64,000 nt of DNA from Lucifuga dentata (GCA_014773175.1 VXCM01000270.1:248001-312000); one strand, 5' to 3'. Shown: positions 50,501-60,017, counted from the first letter of the stretch. Program-made: numbers and translations. Notes: a model not told the origin generated them from the sequence alone.

Positions 50501-53500
50501 CTTAAGTCCCATCAGAGGTTGCTTAACCACATTACGTGTTATGTAAGCATGTAATGCAGGTCAGGGCAAGGCCTAAGCTACATAACAGTTCCACCAGATG
50601 AAGGACTTCATTTTCTTGCTTACAAATACTTCAGCAGTTGAGTATTAGCTAACATGGACACTAGGCTTCTCTTGTCTCTATCCTGCCACCCTGCCCCCTT
50701 GGTTTTGTTAGTGTTCCTACCTCAGGACAACCTTCATCCCACGTTCCAGGATGACGAACAGAAGTTTGGCTCTCTCTCCTACACACAGCCGGCAGTCGCT
50801 CTTCACACGGTGCTAACAGCCAGTTACCTTCCTGTGGAAGAAGAACAGCACCTGATGAAAGCATACAAACATTACAAAACACTCATCTAAAACCATGTGC
50901 CACAGAGGGCTGGAAGTCTGTGTTTTCCGTCAGACTGCTCCTGCTGATTTCTCAGATCAGCAAACGCTCAACCAAAGAGGAGGAGAATGTGGTTGTTTGA
51001 GCCATCTGATATAAAAAGATCAATTTGATTCCAGCCTTATTACTGTATAATGCACTAATTCAATGCTCTGGTAAAATCATTTAAGATGAGGCACAAAAGG
51101 TTCCCCACCTTCCTGTCTGCTTTGGCACAGAATGGTGCATCAGTCAGGTTGTGAGGAGGGTGATACTGGTGCCAAAGAGTCAGCGTTACTGGGGAACCGT
51201 CAGACCACTCCACAGTCAGCGATGATGTCCGCTTCCAAAGACCGATCCACACTTCCGTACTGTCCCCAGAGACTAAAAAAACATGTGGTTTTGCACAATA
51301 GAAGGGCTGAGTAATGTTTCAATTAAATCTTTGCTGTGCAGCGAAATCATGATGCGAGGTCGTGGCAGTGACTGGAGAGTTAAGTCTGCCCTCTGCTGGA
51401 ATTTATGAGGGCTGCAAATGGGCATATCAGTGTCCACCCCACATAAAGCTCAGACACATTCAGAGAAACTGTAACTTAAAGGACCATACCAGTGATCATG
51501 CAAGTTTGAGCCCAATATAAACAGCCTACATATATGGTACATTACTGACAACTAATTCCCAAAACACAAAGCCACGTCTTAGTTTTCCTGTTATTTCTTA
51601 AAAATCCTCTAATCTTTCAAAATCAAATGTTCAAGTGATATACCCACCTTAAAATCAATATTTCAGCTTCTAACACTTATGTACAATTGTAGAAGGGATG
51701 GTCATTTAAATTTCTTGATAAAAGTCGTCTTGGGACTATATTTCCTGACAGAGACATACATCATCTTCCGTGCAGCTCTGTGATGGATCAGTTAAATAAA
51801 GTTACTTCGACAAAAACCCCTAATATAAATAATGTTTGCTGTGATGGATTACTTGTCTCAAGCATGTTTCAAGTCTCTACAAGTTGATTTTCATAAAGCA
51901 CTGGAATGAACTGAATCCAAAGGCATGTGGAAGGCAGGAAAAATATTCTTAAATTTACTGCTAAAGTAGTACATTTTGGAAATTGGTTGTCAGTAATATA
52001 ACATGTATGTGGATTGTATATATTGGGCTCAAACATGCACAATCACCGGTATGGTCCTTTAAAATGTAATACAAAAAATGTAGAAACTTAACATTTATTC
52101 ATGTAATTGCAATCTAAGATAAGTTATTTAGTATTTTTTAAAATGTCTTGGATTGTATTAGATAATAAATTTTACAAATTAATTTCTTTTATCCAGTTAG
52201 GACGATTATAATACATCATAGTTTTTTTGCTAATACCATGATGTGAAAATGATGACATTGCTCAGCTCTAAATCACACATAACAAGAGATTCACACTGAC
52301 AAAGAAAAAATGGTGTGCCTCACAGTTAGCCAGCAGGCTGAGCAGAAGTTCCACTTCAGACAGGGAGTGGAGGCTGGTGAGGTTTGCTCCCTGAGAGCCA
52401 CAAGCTGCAGATGATTCCTCCCAGCTTCCTGCCTCCATTTCTGACAGCACACGGTAGCAGAAACCATTATGGGCCCACCAGCCGTCTGCACACTCTGTAT
52501 GGAAATACTGCCAGTTATCTGCAAGAGGAAGAATTGAAAAGAGGAGAGGAGAGGAGAGGAGAGGAGAGGAGGGAACATAGTTTCGGTCTAGACGGTAGCA
52601 GTGCTTTAGAGTCAAAGGTCAAAAGTTCATCCCCAGATGCAGAGCAGCTGTTGGGGCCAAAAGCTACAGCAGCTACAAAAGCTCCACCCATTTTGCACTT
52701 TGACTCACTATTCATTTCTGTCTGTCTATGACACATCTGAGGAAGGAGGGAGGCAGTCTGCATAACAGGCGTGTGTCTGTGTGTACTCTCACCTAATGGC
52801 TCGGCTCTGCGGGTGTCATTGGGAGTCTTTTTGCAGATGTAAGGCAGAGCAGACTCACAGGACAGACTCTGCCAGTGACCTTCGAAGGCGGAGTTGTAAA
52901 CTCCACATTGTTTGTTGTCCTGTAGGGGGCTGGGAGGCAGAGCTGGTGGCAAGACAGCAATGATTTATTATGTTTTATTTCTAAATTATAGTAATCCCAG
53001 ACACAGATTTTATCCAGTGCTTGAATCACCTTCAACAAATGTACTGTAGAAGGACTCAAATGATAAATTCTGATCTTTATACTTACAAGAACTCAAAGTA
53101 AAAAAAGAAATGTCATTTAGGTCAATAAACTATTGTTTGCCCAATGTGTATATACTTTCAATATAATTCTGGATTCTTAAAAAAATAAGAGGACAGAATC
53201 TAGGTATCCTCCATTAGGTCACATGAAATACTGTCATGTTAGAGGTCATAATCTATTTTGATGGCTTTGGGGGATTTGCAGCTGTTGCTTGCTGCCTTGA
53301 ACAATGTTTTTCATTTGACATAGTGGCAATCCATTACGGTAACAATCCCTTAAATGTGAAAACAACAAATGCAAAGGTCATTTATATCAGAATAAAAAGA
53401 AAGAGTACAATGAATTGAATTAGACCACTGATATACTGAGATATGTATTCCTTAGTAATGTTTTCATAATCGAAAAGCTTGGGATGAATTATGAAATTGT

Positions 53501-56500
53501 TACTGATGATGACTGTAATGAATGCAATTGTCAAGAATATTGAGAGATAATGAGCTGTGCCATCATCAGTGTGAAGTTTTGAGTGACTTCCATAGTTAAT
53601 TTTTAAAGGATTTACATCAGTCATCACTTAACTATCTCCAACAGCATGTATCTGAAAGAAAGATAGTCTGGTTACTCTGGACATAATCATTTTGGTCAAG
53701 ATAATCTGACTGCTACATTACATCACTACATGTTTATCATATTTCACCTCAGCCCACATTTTTGAGTATTTCTACAATGCACCAAATAGTTGCATCACTA
53801 AAATATTATCAGATTGTTACAGCAGACATTAATTTATACATACATATGTATCCTGATATGCATCTCAATACAGCTTTAAATTCATGTAACAAAGTTATAT
53901 GCTAACATATTATACATATTGATGTTGAAATCACATGTTCCTATTTGCTTGGCCCTGGACTGAACAATCAATCCATACCTGTAGTGAAGCTGACTAAGGA
54001 CAAAGGTCCTCCATCAGACCACTGCCACCCCTGTATGTCCTTCAGGTGGTTCAGCCCAATCCACACCATCACTTGAATATTTGCCAGTCGATCTATTACA
54101 GAGTAAAAATACAAAAATTGTGTATAAGTGGTGAAAATTATCCGTGAAACGCCTGTTATCCACTTTTATGGGCCATAACAGACTCCCATATTGCATTTTC
54201 CTTCAATTTCCAGCAGCACATTAAAGGGAAAGTGAGTGACAAAGACAGAAAATAACTGGAGAAAGAGATTTCTTTTTTTTTTTTTTTNTTTTTTTTTTTT
54301 TTGTTTTTTTTTTTAGCAACTTTAATGCTCCTCTGAGTGTTTCCTTCCAGATACCTACCTCTGATGTACCTGTACTCTGCCAGGCTGGTGATGCTGAGCA
54401 GATTACCTCCTTGGGCCTGGCAGGTGGAGAGAGCTTGACTCCAAGTCAGGATGGTGTACAGGTTAAACTGGTAACATGCACGCAGCTCCTGGTTTGACTC
54501 CCAGAATATCTCGCAACTGAAATCTATAAATAAAGCCAGAATTAATGAAAAGACAGTAATGAGGTGAGGAGTACAAATATGTCAGTATGTGCATGTTTGC
54601 AGGTCTGTGAGAGTGTGTGAAAGTGTGTATTAGGTAAAAAAGCTAAGTGAGCTTGTGATGGTATATGATGATTTGAAATGAAATGAAGGCATTATCCTTT
54701 GCAACCATAATGGCTTAAAATGAGGGATTTGTCAAATATTGTAAATTATTGGTGATATCACTGTAGCCCTTAAAATCTGCTGAAATTAATAATTACTACT
54801 TTTTTTTCTGAGATGCCTGGCATATCACGTTTCTGCATGGGTTCCCTCTGGGTGCTCCGGCTTCCCCCCACCTCCAAAGACATGTACTTAGGTGAATTGG
54901 AGAGTCTAAATTGACCGTATGAATGAGTTTGTCTGTCTCTATGTGTCAGCCCTGCGATAGACTGGCAACCTGTCCAGGTGAACCCTGGCTCTTGCCCAAT
55001 GACCGCTGGGATAGTCCCAGCTCCCTCATGGCCTTTAACAGGACAAACAGGAATAGAAAATGGATGGATGGATGGATGCCTGGCATGTTCTCAGTGGTTA
55101 GTGGTGGAAACTGAGGGTTTATTTGCTCATATGCAGTGTAGTTCAATAAAATGTCCCTTGAAAAGAATTCCATGGACATCCCCCAACAATACAATCACAG
55201 AGGTAAATATCACATCTGAAATTAAGTTCTTTTCTAACCCTCAAGTCTGTCTGTCCATGTGTGTCTATGTATCTGTTTCACCTTGCACTGGACAGAAGCC
55301 CCATCTCTCAGCGTCATCATAGCGAGTGGTGGTCGCACACCACTGGAGATGGTCCTCCCGTCCCTCAGCTGTGCACTCTGAGTACCACTTGTTGTTGTAT
55401 TTAAAGGGCAAAGCACAAGGCATGCCATGCGAGTTTCCCAACAAAGTGTGGATATCTGTAAATAAAAACAAATAGGATTTTGCATAACATAAGTCAGGAG
55501 GTCAGCAAAGGTTACTGTTGTGCTGTGACATTCCTACCTTCGTACGGGTACGAGCAGGGTCCCTCTCTGGGGGTGTTGTACCTTTTCCACTCGTGATATG
55601 AGTTTTTCTTCACCACTACCAAACGGCCAGCCACAGCCACCTTCCACTGATACGCCCCATACAGCATGTTACCGCTACAACGCCACCACAGGGTAGGGAG
55701 GGCCATGTCGCACTCAAACGTGCCAAGTGGCTGCGTTGTGTCTGAGGTGTTGAGTCCCAGGCACATGCTGGTGCCGAGATTGAAGAGGCGGTGTCGGGAG
55801 ACCCACTTCCACAGCATGTGTCGTGTGGGTCGCTCGCAGTCCTCCAGTACCAGGTTAGAGCGATCCACGGTGATGCAGCGCTTCAGCGCCTCGCTCTCCA
55901 GGATGAACAGACCCTTTTCTAGAAAGAGTTGAATGAAAGACATGTGGAAGCAGAAGGAGAGGAGATGAGGAGTTGGTTTAAAGGAGATGGGGATGAAAGA
56001 TAAAGAAGGGATTAAAGACAGAGTGAAGGAAGCAAGGACTTGATGTACAAGTGTAGCAAGTGAAATGATGGATGGATGGATGGATTTGTTTTGTGTAAGC
56101 ATAAATGGATAGAGCATCATCTCAGTGGATCTTAAGGGTTTATTTAAAGTCAGTTCAGAAACAAAAGTGAGAATGTTTGTGCTTTCAGCTATCACATGAC
56201 AGTTCCTTCATTTCCAGACAGAAAAACATCACCCGTTTTAGATGCCTTACCACCAAAATGGAGCAATTTTCTAGCCAGATGAAGGCCTGAGGGAAAGTGA
56301 GAACCCTTTGTCTTCTTATTCAAAGGTCTTTCGTGTAACCGGATACACTAACAAAACAAAGGATGTATATACACACACGACTGTTTGTGCAGACCCTGGG
56401 AAAAAATGGCACAGGAATTACTTCTTCCATTATCTCATGTACACAGAAAGGGGAAAAACAGAGTGTATGTTACTAAGATCCTAATTAAATGTTCATACTT

Positions 56501-58477
56501 GTATTGCATTGCATACTAGGAAAGATTAATAAAGATGCTGCTGTGCATCCAAATTTGGATCAGGTGCAGGATGGAGAAATGTAAAAAAGATATTTGAACA
56601 TTAAAAATGCACTCCCAAATAATATACAACACTAAATTATTTTGTGATCTACAATGTTTAATTCCTCATAACTACAGCAAGTGACTTAGTCAATATTAGA
56701 ATGTATATTATATTTTGAGTTTATAGTGCATAGTATATTGTATAGTATATTTTACAAAAACATTTACCACTTACATATACATTACTGATTCAACTTTTCA
56801 TCATGTAGATGACAAAGATCAGGCCTGTGATGGTCATGATGATGATGAAAGTACGTAACCAAAGCTTTGAATGAATACATATATGAATACATATATTACA
56901 TTATTTGTAGTGCATCCTTTCTGTCTTATAATAGAAAAGAAACCAGACACTCACCAAACAAGTCAAATTAACGTGTGAGGGTCATCATCAGTGTGAATCT
57001 ATGATATTTTTATTAATATTTGCTTTTTATTCAGCACCACTGGATAATGGTGAATTTTTTATTGTTTAATTTTACTTTACTGCACTTCAGCAGGAAATAA
57101 TGTACTTTTGCTCGACTGTTTACTTACTTTCTCGAAGGATTAAGATTTTATGTTTGACATTCTTGTAAGACAAAAATCTTATGTCAAAAATATCAACTTT
57201 TTAGGAACTTTGAAAAACAGATGTTTCAGAGAGATGACTAATACTGGATTTTTAAGCCAATATAAACATTTAGAGTTAAAAAAAATTTGGTAACAGTATT
57301 GACCAATGTTAATTTTTACATCAATGCATAACGTAAACATCTTTGGAGAAGACCTCTGAAATGTGGTTGCTAAAGAGGGATAATATCTGCATTTATTTGG
57401 ATATTTTACTCTTCAGCTTTGCTTTTATTTGAACAGGACAGTGGTGAGAGAGACAGGAGGGAAACATGGGGATGGAGAGGGAATGACAAATGTCCGCAGC
57501 TGGAATCAAACAGGGAATACTGTGATCGACAGTATATGGACAGGATACACCCCAGAACAGAAGATTATTATATATTTATATTTCTATAAATAAAAACATA
57601 AATGCAAAAACACATCTAACTTATATTCTGAAAAAGTGAAAAACGTACAGAAAATTAAACCTATATGATATTTTGTACTGTAACACCAATATTGATAAAA
57701 CCCAATTAGCCAATATCGGCTGATAATATCAGTTTGCCAAAACATCGATCTGGATTAAGATGACAATTCATTACTTATTATCCAAATAATTTTAGAGACT
57801 TGACTAACTTGAGCAGGATCCTGGTGGGAAAACCTCATATCTCCAATTCTGTCTTTTTTTTAAAAATTATGTCCAATTTATGGGATTTACTGTAATAACA
57901 TTGGCATAATCGATTCTTCACTATTAAACTCTTTTCTTTTTTTTCTTTTTTTTTCACGCGGTGTCCTTGTTCTACTTAAAGGATTGGAATACTTCCACCA
58001 ATGGTAATGTGAGCAGTGGGGCTCAAACTGAGGTCCACAGACTATTAGGGGGACTTGAGGAGAGTTTGAGTGGATCACCAATGAATTATTACTTCAATCA
58101 CATCATAAAATAAGCGTGTGGACTGTGATGATTTTTCTGCTGTAACCTCCTTCATCAGACACTCAGTACTCTCTGTTTAAAACACAAATCCCCTCAGCTT
58201 TGGATCTATCGTATTAAAAAGGGCTAATGTGGGTTTATCCGCTATGGGGATCCGGACTTGGAAAAAGTCTGGGAGCTCCGGAACACTTACTGTAAAACTC
58301 CATGAGCTGGTTTTTCTCCAGGACTTCATCTTCCTCTTCCTCACTGACACACACGCATTTTTTCGCCATCAACACAGAACAAACAGTCACAACAAGAAAC
58401 GCGGAGCGATGCAGCCAAACCAGCGGGCTTTCATTTCGACGACCAGATGAAATGCCGGAGTGCAGAAGTCCGAACAT
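31601..58477 (-). CDS. pla2r1: pla2r1, secretory phospholipase A2 receptor 1; complete, 30 exons
   Basis: A type I membrane receptor of the mannose-receptor family. The mammalian protein binds secreted PLA2s and is endocytosed. Exons, high to low: 58291-58477, 55538-55918, 55282-55455, 54359-54523, 53979-54092, 52793-52942, 52324-52518, 51109-51272, 50721-50831, 48503-48615, 48248-48417, 47925-48133, 47151-47296, 46444-46528, 46218-46353, 46092-46127, 44809-44969, 43171-43235, 42548-42651, 42240-42376, 40487-40604, 40172-40311, 38637-38778, 37086-37315, 34651-34837, 34391-34525, 33360-33482, 33093-33269, 32424-32459, 31601-31818. Total 4509 nt, 1502 residues (human about 1463), one stop, all phases consistent. 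Order: signal peptide, CysR, FN2, eight CTLDs, TM, tail. The C-terminal NVLITDLE matches human NILISDLE, which settles PLA2R1 over MRC1/MRC2. Its nearest neighbour downstream is the paralogue ly75. Confidence 0.94.
33093..34525 (-). CDS. pla2r1: pla2r1 exons 26-28: C-type lectin-like domain 8
   Basis: Exons 34391-34525, 33360-33482 and 33093-33269, residues about 1274-1418. Landmarks are [82 protein letters not shown] and MGFVCKT. The last intron inside the domain (33270-33359) is 90 nt, a multiple of three and stop-free. The intron between exons 26 and 27 contains the poly-A/N gap at 33726-33826. Confidence 0.91.
33726..33826. repeat. poly-A tract with 20-N gap
   Basis: A run from 33726, twenty N at 33791-33810, then A to 33826, in pla2r1 intron 26. 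It is the only multi-N gap in the window. Confidence 0.95.
34651..37315 (-). CDS. pla2r1: pla2r1 exons 24-25: C-type lectin-like domain 7
   Basis: Exons 37086-37315 and 34651-34837, residues about 1135-1273. Landmarks are [61 protein letters not shown], an acidic run (DPTDDEDDD), GGWRRADC and GALCHD. The intron between them is 1.8 kb and AT-rich. Confidence 0.91.
34838..37085. other. pla2r1 intron 24 (2.2 kb)
   Basis: AT-rich. At 35210-35275 there is a self-complementary ATTAATCG/CGATTAAT stretch of the kind seen in old dispersed repeats, and at 35470-35590 a TTCAAACGAATTA-type internal repeat. No exon supported. Confidence 0.45.
37962..38537 (+). mobile_element. MITE-like element, copy 5
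   Basis: 576 bp, TTAAAGGATCATACCAGTGA to TGGTATGGTCCTTTAA, in pla2r1 intron 23. Internal order is reversed relative to copies 1-4 (orientation B). Confidence 0.72.
38637..40604 (-). CDS. pla2r1: pla2r1 exons 21-23: C-type lectin-like domain 6
   Basis: Exons 40487-40604, 40172-40311 and 38637-38778, residues about 1002-1134. Landmarks are [74 protein letters not shown] and YGFVCQKPQ. Exon 23 contains no ATG and reads through in one frame only; it was placed by homology and its borders (acceptor ..cccctcag, donor GTAAGAA) are canonical. Confidence 0.9.
40070..40129. repeat. (CA)n microsatellite
   Basis: About 29 CA units, ending some 40 nt on the high side of the donor of pla2r1 exon 22 (inside the intron towards exon 23). 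Confidence 0.9.
42240..46127 (-). CDS. pla2r1: pla2r1 exons 16-20: linker and C-type lectin-like domain 5
   Basis: Exons 46092-46127, 44809-44969, 43171-43235, 42548-42651 and 42240-42376, residues about 834-1001. The 36-nt linker exon encodes [11 protein letters not shown], matching the 36-nt linker exon in ly75. The CTLD reads [79 protein letters not shown]. In mammals CTLD5 is the main sPLA2-binding domain. Exon 20 also starts CTLD6 ([13 protein letters not shown]). The introns are crowded with CA/TA microsatellites. Confidence 0.89.
42419..42706. repeat. TA/CA microsatellite cluster around pla2r1 exon 19
   Basis: (TA)n and (CA)n tracts at 42419-42520 on the low side and (CG)n(CA)n at 42660-42706 on the high side flank the 104-nt exon 19 (42548-42651). 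Confidence 0.85.
43141..43168. repeat. (CA)n tract abutting the donor of pla2r1 exon 18
   Basis: The intron after exon 18 begins GTGTTTG and runs directly into (TG)n in the sense strand. Confidence 0.85.
44060..44340 (-). pseudogene. degenerate mariner-type transposase C-terminus
   Basis: On the minus strand a broken frame reads [10 protein letters not shown] followed, after stops and frame changes, by [20 protein letters not shown] and a stop. The PxYSPDL motif contains the last catalytic Asp of mariner/Tc1 transposases, and W-x-K ... D-x-D-Y-x-E-K stop is the usual mariner end. Clearly dead. It lies in pla2r1 intron 17. Confidence 0.6.
46218..47296 (-). CDS. pla2r1: pla2r1 exons 13-15: C-type lectin-like domain 4
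   Basis: Exons 47151-47296, 46444-46528 and 46218-46353, residues about 712-833. Landmarks are [66 protein letters not shown] and EWICKMSRG. The exon 14 acceptor is placed at AACAGAGGG, not six bases later, because only that keeps phase and gives FEGTEGRWFW. The opening is very close to ly75 CTLD4 ([17 protein letters not shown]). Confidence 0.9.
47472..47516. repeat. (ATG)n microsatellite
   Basis: Fifteen ATG units in pla2r1 intron 12. The poly-Met/poly-Ile open frames over it are artefacts of the repeat. Confidence 0.95.
47925..48615 (-). CDS. pla2r1: pla2r1 exons 10-12: C-type lectin-like domain 3
   Basis: Exons 48503-48615, 48248-48417 and 47925-48133, residues about 548-711. Landmarks are [77 protein letters not shown] and [11 protein letters not shown]. 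The introns are short (85 and 114 nt); the second has no stop and is a multiple of three. Exon 12 finishes with [17 protein letters not shown], the entry to CTLD4. Confidence 0.92.
48841..49265. mobile_element. element with AGGGTTGCCACC terminal inverted repeats
   Basis: 425 bp with perfect 12-bp inverted ends (AGGGTTGCCACC / GGTGGCAACCCT), in pla2r1 intron 9. Inside are two neighbouring perfect hairpins (14-bp arms at 49045-49083, 15-bp arms at 49096-49130) and an N next to a C run at 49215. No clear target-site duplication. Non-coding; family not assigned. Confidence 0.6.
50721..52518 (-). CDS. pla2r1: pla2r1 exons 7-9: C-type lectin-like domain 2
   Basis: Exons 52324-52518, 51109-51272 and 50721-50831, residues about 391-547. 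Landmarks are [68 protein letters not shown] and LPAVCRRE. Exon 9 ends with EGCPE, opening CTLD3. A (GAGGA)n repeat lies 20-50 nt upstream of the exon 7 acceptor, at its polypyrimidine position. Confidence 0.91.
51476..52062 (+). mobile_element. MITE-like element, copy 6
   Basis: 587 bp, TTAAAGGACCATACCAGTGA to CGGTATGGTCCTTTAA, in pla2r1 intron 7, orientation B. The best-preserved copy: terminal inverted repeats extend over about 35-40 bp with few mismatches (both ends contain TTGAGCCCAATA or its complement). Confidence 0.75.
52541..52572. repeat. (GAGGA)n pentanucleotide repeat
   Basis: About six units directly upstream (sense strand: TCCTC) of the pla2r1 exon 7 acceptor, where it supplies the polypyrimidine tract. 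Confidence 0.85.
52793..54523 (-). CDS. pla2r1: pla2r1 exons 4-6: C-type lectin-like domain 1
   Basis: Exons 54359-54523, 53979-54092 and 52793-52942, residues about 248-390. Landmarks are [76 protein letters not shown] and LPYICKK. In the human receptor CTLD1 contributes a second autoantibody epitope region. A T-rich tract with one N (54271-54314) lies just after exon 4. Confidence 0.91.
54271..54314. repeat. poly-T tract with single N
   Basis: T homopolymer with N at 54288 in pla2r1 intron 4. Confidence 0.85.
54812..55086 (+). mobile_element. 5'-truncated LINE 3' tail with 12-bp target-site duplication
   Basis: The body 54824-55074 shows the phrases common to fish L2/CR1-like LINE 3' ends (GGGTGCTCCGGCTTCC, CCAAAGACATGT, ACTGGCAACCTGTCCAGG) and ends in a (GGAT)n tail. 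It is flanked by perfect copies of GATGCCTGGCAT at 54812-54823 and 55075-55086, the mark of a retrotransposition event. In pla2r1 intron 3. Confidence 0.75.
55282..55455 (-). CDS. pla2r1: pla2r1 exon 3: fibronectin type II domain
   Basis: Residues about 190-247. The FN2 module reads [20 protein letters not shown], then [16 protein letters not shown] and WGFCPVQ, with all four Cys present. It is 174 nt, the same size and phase as ly75 exon 3, but here with an ordinary GTGAAAC donor. Confidence 0.94.
55538..55918 (-). CDS. pla2r1: pla2r1 exon 2: cysteine-rich (ricin B-type) domain
   Basis: Residues about 63-189. Landmarks are [46 protein letters not shown] and YHEWKRYN. In the human protein this N-terminal CysR domain is the dominant epitope of membranous-nephropathy autoantibodies; that is family knowledge and is not visible here. 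The 82-nt intron after it is among the shortest in the window. Confidence 0.94.
55919..58290. other. pla2r1 intron 1 (2.4 kb)
   Basis: AT-rich, without repeats that I can name and without a supported exon. First introns of such receptors often hold regulatory elements; none is recognisable by eye. Confidence 0.5.
58291..58477 (-). CDS. pla2r1: pla2r1 exon 1: signal peptide and acidic N-terminus
   Basis: Residues 1-62. The chosen ATG (58477-58475; G at -3) gives [12 protein letters not shown], then about a dozen polar residues, then a hydrophobic core ([13 protein letters not shown]), then [18 protein letters not shown]. The n-region of about 24 residues is long for a signal peptide. The frame is open further upstream, with another ATG at 58654, so the true start is uncertain. 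The donor GTAAGTG is strong, and joining gives [17 protein letters not shown], as expected for the CysR entry. Confidence 0.75.
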
Positions 58478-58675
58478 GCCGGAACCTTCACGGAGGATTG
58501 TCAGTTTGTTGCTTTTCCCTCGTAGAAAACTTTCCGCGAAGTTTTCAGCGGGGGATCGCGACGTCACGTCTGACGGAACTTCAGAGCTGCTGCGCCGGTC
58601 TGCAGCAAACATTCCTGCCGGTCCGGACCTTTCCGTTTCTACCGAGGAAGACAACGGCTGTAAAACTACACGAAA
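58478..58675 (-). promoter_or_regulatory. pla2r1 5' region, CpG-rich, with CRE-like motif
   Basis: A GC- and CpG-rich 200 bp directly upstream of the chosen ATG, bounded by an ATCT microsatellite. GACGTGACGT (minus strand, 58570-58561) contains a TGACGT half-CRE. The region is also an open reading frame continuing exon 1 upstream, so part may be coding if the ATG at 58654 is used. Confidence 0.3.

Positions 58676-58734
<59 letters not shown>
58676..58734. repeat. (ATCT)n microsatellite
   Basis: About fourteen ATCT units, 200 bp upstream of the pla2r1 ATG. Confidence 0.95.
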
Positions 58735-58889
58735 ATCTGTATATATATATATCATCTGTATATATATACGTAATATATGCAAACATAAAAGTTATTATAT
58801 TTTTTACACTTTTGTATTGTTATAACCATACAAAACAGTCAGAAGCAAAGACGGACGAATGGATTGATGGACTGCAGGCAGCAAGAAGT

Positions 58890-58942
<53 letters not shown>
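58890..58942. repeat. (TAGA)n microsatellite, complementary to 58676-58734
   Basis: About thirteen TAGA units in the reverse-complement sense of the ATCT tract 155 bp away, so the two form a long inverted repeat. Confidence 0.95.
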
Positions 58943-59091
58943 CACATAATTAACAACAAAGTCAGAAATGAATATGGAAAATATAAATATGTACATTCTT
59001 GTTGTAAGCTTACAAAGAGTTTGGTCCATTATTACTGCAGCAACATAATTACATCTGAATATGAACTCATCATTTCACAATAAGTCAGACT

Positions 59092-59097
59092 TTATTT
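59092..59097 (-). terminator. candidate itgb6 polyadenylation signal (AATAAA)
   Basis: AATAAA on the minus strand (tttatt on plus) about 560 nt after the itgb6 stop. Distance and orientation fit a 3' UTR end before the pla2r1 promoter region. The hexamer alone is common in AT-rich DNA, so this is only a candidate. Confidence 0.3.
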
Positions 59098-59516
59098 ATG
59101 TGCCATGCAGTTCAAAACCTCAATACTCAACATATCCAAGGCTCAGCCTTGCTTTGCATTAAAACACAACACTAAAACACACACACACACACACACACAG
59201 TCATGGACCAACATATTCACATTCATCAAAATAAGACAAACACAAAAATATTTTCAGTAGTAGACCACTCAGACTGTAGACCCCATCTCCTCCGCTGCAT
59301 GGTACAGTGTAGTCCACATTTCATGTCAGGGTTTGCAGGACCATGCAGCAGGAAGTACAGTGTTTAACTGTGCATTTGCACCATACAGTTGTAGGCAAAC
59401 AGTGCACTTTACAGCAGCGAAAAGACTGAAAAGACTGAACGCGTGTGATTCATTTCTGAACATTCACAGTGCTGTCTACTTTGTCTCTGAGCAATGCAGA
59501 GATTTATACAATTATG

Positions 59517-59553
<37 letters not shown>

Positions 59554-59657
59554 TTCACAACACAAACACACATATTATTAACATCCAGTGCATTCAGATG
59601 GTGGTTTGCATTGTCTCTTTAACATGCTGCCAGTTTATCATCAGTAGTGTTCCATCG

Positions 59658-60017
59658 TTATGATCTTTTCTCTGCATTCCTATAAGTTACGTTTTTGAAT
59701 GTTGACGTTGAGCTTTTGAACAGAGGGTTGGTTCCCTGAAGAGAGACGAAACACACACACACATACAAAATGGTCATAATCACTTACAATTAACAATACA
59801 GTATGAACACTGTTACATTAAGTTCGTGTCAAATGACTACAAGCTCTTACCGACTGCCATTTTGCCTTTGCCCTCTCAGCCTCAAACTTGGCCACCTCTT
59901 TACGATCGTGGACTGACACCAGCACCTTCCACACACCCAGCAGGATCAGACCAATACACAGGATGGACAGGGAGACCCCCAGAATAATCATGGGGATGTT
60001 GGGGATGTCAGGGCAAT
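59658..60017 (-). CDS. itgb6: itgb6 last exons: transmembrane helix and cytoplasmic tail
   Basis: Exon 59851-60017 encodes DCPDIPNIP, a helix ([20 protein letters not shown]), then [20 protein letters not shown]. Exon 59658-59735 encodes [18 protein letters not shown] followed by RNAEKRS and [13 protein letters not shown] is the conserved membrane-proximal talin/kindlin segment. The first NPxY is NPLF here; the distal NVTY is intact. The C-terminal extension differs from the human KHREKQKVDLSTDC. Confidence 0.95.

Larger units (their letters stand above)
58735..59657. other. itgb6-pla2r1 intergenic region
   Basis: About 0.9 kb between the pla2r1 promoter side and the itgb6 stop. The high part is expected to be itgb6 3' UTR. 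It holds the GATA microsatellite, CA repeats at 59177-59200 and 59535-59552, and no open frame beyond random length. Confidence 0.6.

Noticed and set aside
58302..58892. 196-residue plus-strand open frame
   Set aside because: Antisense to pla2r1 exon 1 and promoter, then runs into the ATCT repeat (IYLS repeats). No homology recognised.
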